Source of the DNA: Caryophanales bacterium UBA3375
Lineage (GTDB): Bacteria > Bacillota_I > Bacilli_A > UBA3375
Assembly: GCA_002359095.1 (NCBI GenBank)
Contig: DEQD01000009.1
Span: forward strand, 1 to 24,051
Reading direction: 5' to 3'
DNA: 24,051 nt
Part shown: positions 17,232 to 24,051 of the stretch, piece after piece
How positions within the stretch are numbered: the stretch's first letter is position 1
Layout: every line of letters begins with the position of its first letter
Notes under the pieces: model-generated
What the model was told of the DNA's origin: nothing
Seen by the model: the letters and a program-made list of their open reading frames with translations, nothing else
The model's database searches: none
Program-made: the position numbers and the translations under genes

Positions 17232-18302
17232 TCATTCTATCTTATTAGATTTAGAACGATTACATCTCCAACATAATGTTTGTAGATTGTCTTCTTCAGT
17301 TAAACCTCCTTTTGATATTGGGATAATGTGGTCAATTTCTAAAAGTAAATTAGGTTCTTGATGAATAGAATTGTGACATTTTTGACATGTATAATTATCT
17401 CTTTCTTTAATTTGAGTTCTCAATTTAGTTGTCATTAATGAACGTTGATATGAAGTACTTTTCTTTTTATCGAAATCATTGGCTAAATAATCAACAAATA
17501 AATCTACAATTTCCTGTTTAAAAGTAACTTTAACAATTTGGTTTTTATTACCACCTGGAGAAATGTATCTAAAAGTAAATTCAATTGGTTTAAGATCTAA
17601 ATTTGAAGTATCAAATCTGTTTAAACCTATTTTTTGATAGAATTCATTTAAACTTTTTATTATAGCTAAATCTAATAATCTACTAATATTTGGATCTTTA
17701 TCAAAATATTTTCTAAATTCAGTTAATATATTTCGTGTAGAGAAATTTCTATATTTAATAGCTTCACTAGCAAATTCCATACCTGAAGATAAATTCTCAA
17801 AATACTCTATACTCTTCTCACTCGTAGGTACTGAAAAATATTTTTGAATATATTTAAATGGATTATTTTCTGCATTACGTAATACTGTCAATGAACAATT
17901 TATAACCATTTGATTATTATTTATTGGTTGATATTTTTTTTGCTTGTAATTATAATTACTATTATCAATTCGCTGAGCAATTTGAACAAATTCTTTTTCT
18001 TCAATATTATTTCTTACTTTTACATATTCGGAAAAATTATTCATATCTTTAATATGTGAATGAAAATTTTTTACTGCTTCTTTAAATGTTTGAGAATTAT
18101 AAAACTCTTCTACTTCTTTACATCTTTTTGTATAAAAACTCCAACAATATATTACTGGTATTAAAAATAAACCACAAGAGAACATGACTAGAATAATAAT
18201 TACTATAAAAGTCAATATCTTGTTTTTTTCAAAAATATTATTAATAACGTTAAACAATTTAAATTCAAAAGAATTAAGTTCTATTCCGTTAACAGATTTC
18301 AT
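17232..18302 (-). CDS. Membrane-anchored HNH endonuclease-like protein
   Basis: A 356-residue protein. Residues 29-56 form a long hydrophobic segment, enough for one helix or a tight hairpin. Residues about 57-290 are mostly helical and unrecognised. The C-terminal 60 residues are an HNH nuclease domain: Cys306 and Cys309 (CQKC), Asp324-His325 (LEIDHIIPISKGG), Asn339 (EEDNLQTLC), Cys344, Cys347 and Asn348 (CWRCN). The paired CxxC motifs suggest a structural zinc. The HNH core looks intact and could cut nucleic acid. The gene starts 15 bases after lysS, using AAAGGA, and is followed by a strong hairpin, so it is the second gene of a lysS unit. Its role is unknown; defence against foreign DNA or handling of incoming DNA at the membrane are inferences only. 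Confidence 0.8.
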   Translation of the reverse strand: MKSVNGIELNSFEFKLFNVINNIFEKNKILTFIVIIILVMFSCGLFLIPVIYCWSFYTKRCKEVEEFYNSQTFKEAVKNFHSHIKDMNNFSEYVKVRNNIEEKEFVQIAQRIDNSNYNYKQKKYQPINNNQMVINCSLTVLRNAENNPFKYIQKYFSVPTSEKSIEYFENLSSGMEFASEAIKYRNFSTRNILTEFRKYFDKDPNISRLLDLAIIKSLNEFYQKIGLNRFDTSNLDLKPIEFTFRYISPGGNKNQIVKVTFKQEIVDLFVDYLANDFDKKKSTSYQRSLMTTKLRTQIKERDNYTCQKCHNSIHQEPNLLLEIDHIIPISKGGLTEEDNLQTLCWRCNRSKSNKIE

Positions 18303-18317
18303 AATTTAAAATCCTTT

Positions 18318-19796
18318 CTATTTATTTCTCATTGTTGGAAATAATATCACATCACGAATACTACTACTATTAGTAAGTAACATTACCAAACGATCAATTC
18401 CAATTCCAAGCCCACCTGTAGGTGGCATTCCAATAGCTAAAGCGTTTACGAAATCATAATCGATATCTGTAGCTTCATCGTTTCCTAATTCTTTTTCTTT
18501 AACTTGAGCTTTAAATCTTTCTAATTGATCAATTGGATCATTTAACTCACTAAATCCATTAGCATATTCTCTACCACCGATAAATAACTCAAAACGTTGT
18601 GTAAAACGTGGATCTTTTTCATCAATACGCGCTAGTGGCGAAATTTCTTTTGGGTGTCCATAAACAAACGTTGGTTGAATTAATGTTTCTTCACAACGTT
18701 GTTCAAAGAACTCATTAATAATATGACCTAAATCATAGTGGTGTGGTTGTAATTCTATATTATTTTCCATAGCTATTTTTTTAGCTTCTTCTACATCTGT
18801 AACATTAAAGAAGTCTACACCTACTACTTCTTTAATTAAATCACACATATGTATTTTTCTAAAGTTATTTAAATCATATTCAACATCTTCATACACAAAT
18901 TTCATATCAGGATGAATTTTACTACAAGCTTCTTTAATTAAATCTTCACATAATTGCATTACACCATGCATTTCTTGATATGTAGTATAAATCTCAATAC
19001 TAGTAAACTCCGGATTATGTTTAATACTAATTCCTTCATTTCTAAATTGTTTACCTAATTCATATACTTTATTAAATCCACCAACAATTAAACGTTTTAA
19101 ATATAACTCCGGAGCAATACGCATATACATATCCATATCTAGTGTATTATGATGAGTAATAAATGGTTTAGCAGCAGCTCCACCTGCTACAGTTTGAAGT
19201 GTTGGAGTTTCTACTTCTAAATAACCATGATTATTTAAATAATCACGAATAGTAGCAATGATTTTACTACGATTGATAAATGTTTGTTTACTTTCATCAT
19301 TTACTACTAGATCAATATAACGTTTACGATATCTTTCTTCAACATCTGTTAAACCATGAAATTTCTCTGGTAATTGCGTTAAAGATTTAGTAATAATGTT
19401 TAGTTTTTTAGCTCTAATTGCTAGAGCTCCAATTTTCGTTTTCATCACTTCACCTTCAACAAAGATAAAGTCACCCAAATCTAATAAGCCAAATACTTCG
19501 TTTTCTAAATCAGTTAAATTATCACGAGCTACATATGCTTGAATAGTATCAATATTATCTTTAATTGTAACAAAAGCAGCTTTACCCATATCACGACGTG
19601 ACATAATACGTCCAGTAACACTTACTGTTATTTTTTTTGTTTCTAATTCTTCTTTACTAAATTGATCAAAATCTTGTTCAATTTGACTAATACTATTGTT
19701 TGCAACAATAGTATTAGGATACGGGTTTACCCCTAATTCTTTTAATTTTTCTAGTTTTTCTAATCTTACTTGCTCTTGTTCTGTAGTTCTTTCCAT
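18318..19796 (-). CDS. lysS: Lysyl-tRNA synthetase (class II)
   Basis: Charges tRNA-Lys with lysine. From the chosen start it has 492 residues, the usual length. An N-terminal OB-fold anticodon-binding domain (about 50-150, with VSVTGRIMSRRDMGKAAFVTI) precedes the catalytic core. Class II motif 2 is visible as FRNEGISIKHNPEFTSIE and motif 3 as GGLGIGIDRLVMLL. The reading frame is open nine codons further to a GTG, but AAGGAG is correctly placed for the ATG at 19794-19796, and the extra residues do not look like the family. It has its own promoter and leads the HNH gene. Confidence 0.97.
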   Translation of the reverse strand: MERTTEQEQVRLEKLEKLKELGVNPYPNTIVANNSISQIEQDFDQFSKEELETKKITVSVTGRIMSRRDMGKAAFVTIKDNIDTIQAYVARDNLTDLENEVFGLLDLGDFIFVEGEVMKTKIGALAIRAKKLNIITKSLTQLPEKFHGLTDVEERYRKRYIDLVVNDESKQTFINRSKIIATIRDYLNNHGYLEVETPTLQTVAGGAAAKPFITHHNTLDMDMYMRIAPELYLKRLIVGGFNKVYELGKQFRNEGISIKHNPEFTSIEIYTTYQEMHGVMQLCEDLIKEACSKIHPDMKFVYEDVEYDLNNFRKIHMCDLIKEVVGVDFFNVTDVEEAKKIAMENNIELQPHHYDLGHIINEFFEQRCEETLIQPTFVYGHPKEISPLARIDEKDPRFTQRFELFIGGREYANGFSELNDPIDQLERFKAQVKEKELGNDEATDIDYDFVNALAIGMPPTGGLGIGIDRLVMLLTNSSSIRDVILFPTMRNK

Positions 19797-19830
19797 TATG
19801 CTCCTTAATAACTTTGTTATCACTATCTAT

Positions 19831-19839
19831 ATTTTACCA
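19831..19839 (-). promoter_or_regulatory. Extended -10 promoter of lysS
   Basis: On the minus strand TGG-TAAAAT (19831-19839) forms an extended -10 in the context TATGGTAAAATA. No good -35 is found 16-18 bases upstream. Transcription would start near 19824, leaving a leader of under 30 bases, too short for a T-box. The same TATGGTAAAATA context recurs at 22624-22632. Confidence 0.55.
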
Positions 19840-19916
19840 TATTAAATGATTATACACTTAATCTTTAAAAGCTATTTTGCTATTTTTAGTAGTAATTTTT
19901 TATTAAATAAGTAATA

Positions 19917-20276
19917 TTATATATTTTGTACTTGAACAATACCTGTTTTAACAAATACTTCACTACCAGGTTCTATAGTAATATAATCATTTATAGTATA
20001 TACTACATTATTAATTATTACTTCACTACCTTCACTAAGAGCATATAACTTTATAGTTTTATCAACACTAATTGTATCATTTTGCATAAAAATATTATCT
20101 TTATTTTGTTCAACAAAATTAGAATCATAATTACGATTAACAACATCATAATTATTATTAATAAATGTTAAATCATTAATGTTATTAATCTTATCTTGAT
20201 TAATAACATTAATACCTACTATTAATATTAACCAGATGATTAATACTATATTAACAAACTTAATTATTTTATTCAT
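19917..20276 (-). CDS. Small membrane-anchored extracytoplasmic protein (B)
   Basis: A 119-residue protein of unknown function. Residues about 5-25 form a membrane helix, and the remainder is Asn-rich and then beta-rich, probably outside the membrane. Its last 45 residues (from EGSEVIINNVVYTIN to GIVQVQNI) follow the same strand pattern as the end of the preceding gene product, which suggests an old duplication. Its ATG overlaps the stop of that gene by eight bases (ATGAATAA), with GAGGT upstream. Third real gene of the envelope cluster after the 16-codon leader. No clear terminator follows; the 93 bases to lysS contain a direct repeat of GCTATTTT but no good hairpin. Confidence 0.65.
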   Translation of the reverse strand: MNKIIKFVNIVLIIWLILIVGINVINQDKINNINDLTFINNNYDVVNRNYDSNFVEQNKDNIFMQNDTISVDKTIKLYALSEGSEVIINNVVYTINDYITIEPGSEVFVKTGIVQVQNI

Positions 20277-20682
20277 CTTCTACCTCAATTAGCGTTATAC
20301 TTTTATCTACTTTAATTATATCTTCTTGATTTAAATTAATAATTAATACATTATTAACATCACTTTTATTTTGTGAAGGGGATAAATAATAATGTTGGTT
20401 ATTAATATATAAATTAACTCCATCATTATAATCACTATTAACTAATTTATATCTACCACTATTTTTTATCTTATACTCTTGATTAATTGTAATTGGTTTA
20501 ATCCTACTTGGATATATTCCATCATTAACTTGATTTAAATATAAACCACGATTTATTGCTATCTCATTATTTAAATTTAATTCTTGATTAGTATAACTCT
20601 TACTTTTTTCTAAGTAAAAATCACCCATAAATAGTAATAACACTATTAAACTTAATATTGTAATTATTCGTTTAGTGGACAT
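20269..20682 (-). CDS. Small membrane-anchored extracytoplasmic protein (A)
   Basis: A 137-residue protein that I do not recognise. Residues about 5-22 are hydrophobic, either an uncleaved anchor or a signal segment. The rest is polar and beta-rich, with DGVNLYINNQHYYL and a closing IIKVDKSITLIEVEDE. No lipobox cysteine is present. The ATG has AAGGAG four bases upstream, and the gene overlaps the end of the large membrane-protein gene by 19 bases, so synthesis is likely coupled. It may be an accessory subunit of that protein, judged only by gene order and topology. Confidence 0.65.
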   Translation of the reverse strand: MSTKRIITILSLIVLLLFMGDFYLEKSKSYTNQELNLNNEIAINRGLYLNQVNDGIYPSRIKPITINQEYKIKNSGRYKLVNSDYNDGVNLYINNQHYYLSPSQNKSDVNNVLIINLNQEDIIKVDKSITLIEVEDE

Positions 20683-22541
20683 ACATCTCCTTGTTGATAA
20701 AATAGAGTATAATTAGGAGTTTCTAACTCCTTATTATATTTAGTTAAATCTAATGTATTAACATCTTTGTTATTTACAATAAAATAATAACCTTCATTAC
20801 TACAAGATACATAATTTAGATCCCCTCTTGCTCTAAATAATAATGTTAAGTCTAAATTTCGATTTGGTTCTATACTAGGAATAATTCCTAATGATACATT
20901 TTTACTTTTATCATAGTTATAATTAATTAATTGATAAATATCTTCTTGTTGATATTTAAATTCACTAAAACTATTATAACCTTGATAATTTAAATATTGT
21001 TTTGGAAAACTTACTAATAAAATTAATAAACTACCAGTAATCGTTAATTGTTTAATATTTATATTTTGGTATTTATTAGTAATTAAAATTAGTATCGTAT
21101 TTAAACCAATAATAGCTATTACTTGCGTTAATAATAATATATATACTCGATGATATACTACTTGATTAATAAAACTACCAATCGTTTTATACATAATTGG
21201 ATTAGCACAAATAATTACTGTGATTATTAGCCAATATAAATATCTTTTATCGTTTTTATAAATTGTATATAATCCAAATAATGTTGTTATTAATACAATA
21301 ATATTAGCAAATAAATAAGGATACTGAAATTCTGAGATATAATATATTTTACTTCGATCTAAATTAAATAGATTATTAATAATCTCACTAGTATTAGTAA
21401 AGATAATAATTCCTAATATATTAATTAATATATAAGTAATTAATAAACCTATTGTTATATTTTTAATTTGTTTATAGTTTAGTTTTTTTACTAATAATAA
21501 ACCTATAAATAAACAAATTATATCGATTATTAAGATATATATCATATATTGTTTTAGCAATACTGATATATATAATCCAATAATAAAGAACCCATATACC
21601 AAGTATTTTAATTTAGATTTATCTTTATTAATAAATATTTCATACACCCACATGATAAGTAATATAAAAGCATTGATATATAAAGCTGAAGAAGATAGCG
21701 AAAAATTAGCTATAAGTATGATTAAAAAATAAATATAATTTATTTCTTTATTTTTTATATAGTTTATTATAAATACTAATAAAGTACCATGTACGATAAA
21801 GTTAATACCTATTGGCATACTTAAGAAGGTATGAGCAAAAAATTCATCAGTGTAGTTGTATGCACTAAAGATACTACATCCTATTAAATAACTAATACTT
21901 ACTATAATTAATGTAGGTATTTTAAATTTATTGATCATTAAATTAATAGCTAGTGCTAAACATCCAATTAATATAAATGCATCAATAAATTTCATACTTG
22001 AAATTAAGATAATAAATTTATCACTACCTGGAATTATTTTAACAAGTATTGCTTGTAATAAATAAAACCCATCAAGAATATGAACTAATGGTGAGGATAC
22101 TAAGTTATTATATCCATCATTAGTAAAAATAGTATCATTATTAATACTACTAAGCACCATTGGTGAGTATAACCAACTATCAACTAATCCTTGTCCTTGG
22201 ATAAATAAGATTATAAAAAAGATAATACTAATAGTTATAGTTATTAAACTAAATTTATTTTTATAAGTTTTAATATTATTAATATATTCTTTAACATATT
22301 TATAACTACATATTAATAATATTAATATTATTGCTAAAAACAAATAAGTATAATTAGTTAGAGATAAGTGGTTGATCATAAACATACAACCACTTATCTC
22401 AACTAATGCTAAGATAAATAAAAATCCAGATACATAATTTAGTTTAGTATCTACATTTAATTTCTTATTAACTATAAAACCAAAATAATCACAAAGAAGT
22501 AAAAAAGTAAATATTATTAATAAAGTTATTAATAAATTCAT
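20664..22541 (-). CDS. Large polytopic membrane protein, glycosyltransferase-like topology
   Basis: A 625-residue protein with many hydrophobic helices through about residue 515, followed by an extracytoplasmic C-terminal domain (about 515-625) with Cys580 and Cys621, which could pair. After the third or fourth helix there is a large polar loop, about 115-155, starting QGLVDSWLYSP. An acidic residue in the first big outer loop is typical of GT-C glycosyltransferases that use lipid-linked sugars, but I see no diagnostic motif, so this is topology-level inference. The ATG at 22539-22541 has no ribosome binding site of its own. It begins one base after the stop of a leader ORF that does have one. 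It overlaps the small protein gene that follows by 19 bases. Confidence 0.75.
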   Translation of the reverse strand: MNLLITLLIIFTFLLLCDYFGFIVNKKLNVDTKLNYVSGFLFILALVEISGCMFMINHLSLTNYTYLFLAIILILLICSYKYVKEYINNIKTYKNKFSLITITISIIFFIILFIQGQGLVDSWLYSPMVLSSINNDTIFTNDGYNNLVSSPLVHILDGFYLLQAILVKIIPGSDKFIILISSMKFIDAFILIGCLALAINLMINKFKIPTLIIVSISYLIGCSIFSAYNYTDEFFAHTFLSMPIGINFIVHGTLLVFIINYIKNKEINYIYFLIILIANFSLSSSALYINAFILLIMWVYEIFINKDKSKLKYLVYGFFIIGLYISVLLKQYMIYILIIDIICLFIGLLLVKKLNYKQIKNITIGLLITYILINILGIIIFTNTSEIINNLFNLDRSKIYYISEFQYPYLFANIIVLITTLFGLYTIYKNDKRYLYWLIITVIICANPIMYKTIGSFINQVVYHRVYILLLTQVIAIIGLNTILILITNKYQNINIKQLTITGSLLILLVSFPKQYLNYQGYNSFSEFKYQQEDIYQLINYNYDKSKNVSLGIIPSIEPNRNLDLTLLFRARGDLNYVSCSNEGYYFIVNNKDVNTLDLTKYNKELETPNYTLFYQQGDVCPLNE

Positions 22542-22542
22542 A

Positions 22543-22593
22543 TTAATACTTAATATTTTCTCTATATTTTATCTTAATATCTATACTTACCAT
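22543..22593 (-). CDS. 16-codon leader ORF coupled to the membrane-protein gene
   Basis: The ORF encodes MVSIDIKIKYRENIKY and ends TAA. Its ATG is preceded by AAGGAG with four bases of spacing, one of the best ribosome binding sites in the window. The next gene's ATG starts one base after the TAA and has no site of its own. Translation by re-initiation is the simplest reading. Otherwise a frameshift (the two frames differ by one) would fuse this peptide to the membrane protein as a longer N-terminus. Confidence 0.5.
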   Translation of the reverse strand: MVSIDIKIKYRENIKY

Positions 22594-22607
22594 TTTACTC
22601 CTTGATT

Positions 22608-22623
22608 AATAATAACTATTATT
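22608..22623. promoter_or_regulatory. A/T-rich dyad between promoter and leader ORF
   Basis: Perfect 7-base arms (22608-22614 and 22617-22623) with two bases between them lie next to the -10 and over the expected start of transcription of the minus-strand cluster. The site could be an operator or the 5' hairpin of the message. It uses only simple A/T sequence, so chance is possible. Confidence 0.3.
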
Positions 22624-22632
22624 ATTTTACCA
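22624..22632 (-). promoter_or_regulatory. Extended -10 promoter of the envelope cluster
   Basis: On the minus strand TGG-TAAAAT occurs in the context TATGGTAAAATA, the same as the lysS promoter. No good -35 is present. The start of transcription would be near 22617, about 24 bases before the leader ORF. Confidence 0.55.
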
Positions 22633-22663
22633 TAAAAATTAAGATTTATACTTTAGTAAAAAA

Positions 22664-22672
22664 TGATATAAT
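22664..22672 (+). promoter_or_regulatory. Extended -10 promoter of the cation exchanger gene
   Basis: TGA-TATAAT is a perfect -10 with a TGn extension. No consensus -35 lies 16-18 bases upstream. Transcription would start near 22679, just before GGAGG and the ATG at 22699. It is divergent from the promoter at 22624-22632. Confidence 0.65.
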
Positions 22673-22698
22673 AATACGTATGTTAAATGGAGGAAATA

Positions 22699-23670
22699 AT
22701 GGAAACAATTTTAGTATTTTTAGCATTCTTTGTATTAGCTGGAATTACTACTTATTCAGCTATACAATTATCTAATGCAAGTGAGAAATTTGAAAAGTAT
22801 TCTAAATTATCACCAATTATTATTGGGGCAATCCTAGCTGTTGCAACTTCGCTTCCAGAATTTGCAACTAGTATTACTAGTAGTGTTGTATTAGATACAC
22901 CACTAACTAGTATTGCTAATCCAATTGGTAGTAATATGTTTAATATTGTAATCCTAGCGATATTAAACATTATGTTTTATAAAAAAACTATTAATTACTA
23001 CTTAAAAGGAAATAACAATATTTTTAATGCTGTTGTTATCTTTTATTATGTATTAACATTTATTGTTATTTTAGTACCAAATACTCCGATGAGTAGTATT
23101 GGTCATATTAACGTTTTAACTTTTATAATCTTTATTTTATATTTTGTTGCGATTAAAATATCAGGAGATAGTGAAAGTAATCAAGTAACTCATGAAGATA
23201 ATCCAACAGAACTTAAAAAAGCAATTAAAACATTTGTTATCTTCTCAATTGTAGTATTAGTAAGTTCTTACTTCTTATCTCAAACTGCTGATAAGATCAT
23301 GGAAATTACTGGTCTTACTGGTGGATTTGTTGGAGCAGTATTCTTAGGAATTGCTACTTCACTTCCTGAACTAATTTCATCATTTATTTTATGTAAACAC
23401 GGAAGTTATAATATTGCTGCTAGTAACATTATTGGTTCTAATATTTTTAACTTCTCAATTGTAGCAATCAACGACTTATTATACAAACAACCAATCTGGA
23501 GTATGATTGCTGGAGATCAAAGTGTTATTATGTTATTTATTTTTGGTGCAGTTATGTCAGCTATCATGTTTTTTATGATTCAATGTAAAACTAAAAAACC
23601 ATATTTAAATATCATCATGCCAATAGCTGTGATTGGATTATATGTTTATTATTTAATGTTATCAGCATAA
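22699..23670 (+). CDS. CaCA-family sodium/calcium-type cation exchanger
   Basis: A 323-residue membrane antiporter with about ten helices in two inverted halves. The alpha repeats are clear: alpha-1 (about 40-85) with AVATSLPEFATS and NPIGSNMFNI, and alpha-2 (about 210-250) with GIATSLPELISS and NIIGSNIFNF. The paired glutamates and asparagines in these motifs coordinate the cation in the family. A polar cytosolic loop (GDSESNQVTHEDNPTELKK) separates the halves. The ion could be calcium against sodium or protons, and sequence alone does not decide. An ATG four codons earlier overlaps the GGAGG itself, so the ATG at 22699 is the better start. It is a single-gene unit with its own promoter and terminator. 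Confidence 0.9.
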   Translation: METILVFLAFFVLAGITTYSAIQLSNASEKFEKYSKLSPIIIGAILAVATSLPEFATSITSSVVLDTPLTSIANPIGSNMFNIVILAILNIMFYKKTINYYLKGNNNIFNAVVIFYYVLTFIVILVPNTPMSSIGHINVLTFIIFILYFVAIKISGDSESNQVTHEDNPTELKKAIKTFVIFSIVVLVSSYFLSQTADKIMEITGLTGGFVGAVFLGIATSLPELISSFILCKHGSYNIAASNIIGSNIFNFSIVAINDLLYKQPIWSMIAGDQSVIMLFIFGAVMSAIMFFMIQCKTKKPYLNIIMPIAVIGLYVYYLMLSA

Positions 23671-23672
23671 TT

Positions 23673-23701
23673 AAAGTCCTACTTATTAGTAGGACTTTTT
23701 T
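23673..23701 (+). terminator. Strong intrinsic terminator after the exchanger gene
   Basis: Perfect 11-bp arms (23673-23683 and 23688-23698) with a TATT loop are followed by six T residues (23696-23701). It begins three bases after the TAA stop. Confidence 0.95.
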
Positions 23702-23717
23702 ATACACTATTTTTTTA

Positions 23718-23772
23718 GCACTGCGTTAAAAATTTCTTACTAAAAAAGAGTAAGTATTTTTTAACACAGTAC
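23718..23772. repeat. Long imperfect inverted repeat upstream of the last gene
   Basis: Two 24-base arms (23718-23741 and 23749-23772) match at 20 of 24 positions, with a 7-base loop. Two of the four mismatches would be G-U pairs in a minus-strand RNA but C-A mismatches in a plus-strand RNA. No T run follows on either strand, so it is not a typical terminator. It lies between the exchanger terminator and the promoter at 23786. Confidence 0.65.
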
Positions 23773-23785
23773 CGCATTATTATTA

Positions 23786-23794
23786 TGATATAAT
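23786..23794 (+). promoter_or_regulatory. Extended -10 promoter of the terminal secreted-protein gene
   Basis: TGA-TATAAT matches the extended -10 of the exchanger gene exactly. No good -35 is present. Transcription would start near 23801, giving a leader of about 60 bases that contains another TGTGTTAA motif (23823-23830). Confidence 0.6.
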
Positions 23795-23859
23795 CATTAA
23801 GAAGAATGAGTATGTAAAACATTGTGTTAATTCACTAAAATATAAAAGGAAGGAATAAA

Positions 23860-24051
23860 ATGAAAAAGAAGATTTTTACTATTATTGGAATCACTATATT
23901 AGTAATTAGTGCATTCCCATTAGATGTTGCTGCTGATGAAACTTATAATTCATTAATGACGAGTAATCAACAAGCAATACCTTTTGAAGAGATAACTACT
24001 ACTGATAGTATTGATAGTTCTACTGAACAAGAAACTCCTGTTCAAGAAGAA
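23860..24051 (+). CDS. Secreted protein, 5' part only
   Basis: The first 64 codons of a gene that continues past the window. The ATG at 23860 follows AGGAAGGA. Residues 1-25 are a signal peptide (MKKKIFTIIGITILVISAFP, then LDVAA with cleavage before DE). The next 39 residues are Thr/Ser/Glu-rich (ITTTDSIDSSTEQETPVQEE). This layout, including the A-DE cleavage site and acidic linker, mirrors the N-terminus of the secreted glucosaminidase at 3063-6188. It may therefore be another cell-wall hydrolase or surface protein, but no catalytic domain is inside the window. Confidence 0.8.
   Translation, partial: MKKKIFTIIGITILVISAFPLDVAADETYNSLMTSNQQAIPFEEITTTDSIDSSTEQETPVQEE

Noticed and set aside
19797..19823. 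Longer LysS start at a GTG
   Set aside because: The extra codons run through the AAGGAG that serves the ATG at 19794-19796 and do not resemble lysyl-tRNA synthetase N-termini.
19797..19916. T-box or other riboswitch upstream of lysS
   Set aside because: The likely leader is under 30 bases and no T-box-like sequence is present.

Overview
The window is an A+T-rich stretch of bacterial chromosome from a low-GC Gram-positive (Bacillota). Evidence: strong AAGGAG-type ribosome binding sites, extended -10 promoters, a YvcK homologue, a class B sortase, and a secreted glucosaminidase carrying clostridial-type ChW repeats. TGA is used as a stop codon (HNH gene), so the genetic code looks standard rather than mycoplasma-like. 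A clostridial or Erysipelotrichia/Turicibacter-like host fits, but I cannot place the genus. I see no tRNA, rRNA, CRISPR array, insertion sequence or prophage. No stretch of more than about 190 bases lacks a gene.

Layout. From 138 to 22593 every gene is on the minus strand; from 22699 onward genes are on the plus strand. (1) 138-3054: gpi and gpmI, two glycolytic enzymes; gpmI has its own promoter and each gene is followed by a hairpin. (2) 3063-17200: nine tightly packed genes read leftward from a putative promoter at 17173-17200: transketolase, yvcK, an unrecognised cytosolic protein, a deoxynucleoside kinase-like protein, uvrA, two MATE exporters, a class B sortase and a large secreted N-acetylglucosaminidase. 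Junctions run from 14-base overlaps to 29-base gaps, which suggests one long operon joining central carbon metabolism, DNA repair and cell-wall work. (3) 17195-19839: lysS and a membrane-anchored HNH-nuclease-like protein, ended by a strong hairpin. (4) 19917-22632: an envelope cluster made of a 16-codon leader ORF, a 625-residue polytopic membrane protein (glycosyltransferase-like by topology only) and two small membrane-anchored ectodomain proteins that resemble each other. (5) 22664-23701: a plus-strand CaCA-type cation exchanger with promoter and terminator. (6) 23702-24051: an intergenic region with a long imperfect inverted repeat, then the 5' end of a secreted protein that runs off the window.

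Most of the window is conventional. The parts that deserve attention are: the envelope cluster with its translationally coupled leader ORF; the membrane-anchored HNH protein behind lysS; the deoxynucleoside kinase whose DRS motif has lost its arginine; the three-by-three spacing of nine ChW repeats; and the symmetric motif set upstream of the last gene. I found no clear evidence for a complete, previously undescribed system. The envelope cluster is the best candidate.
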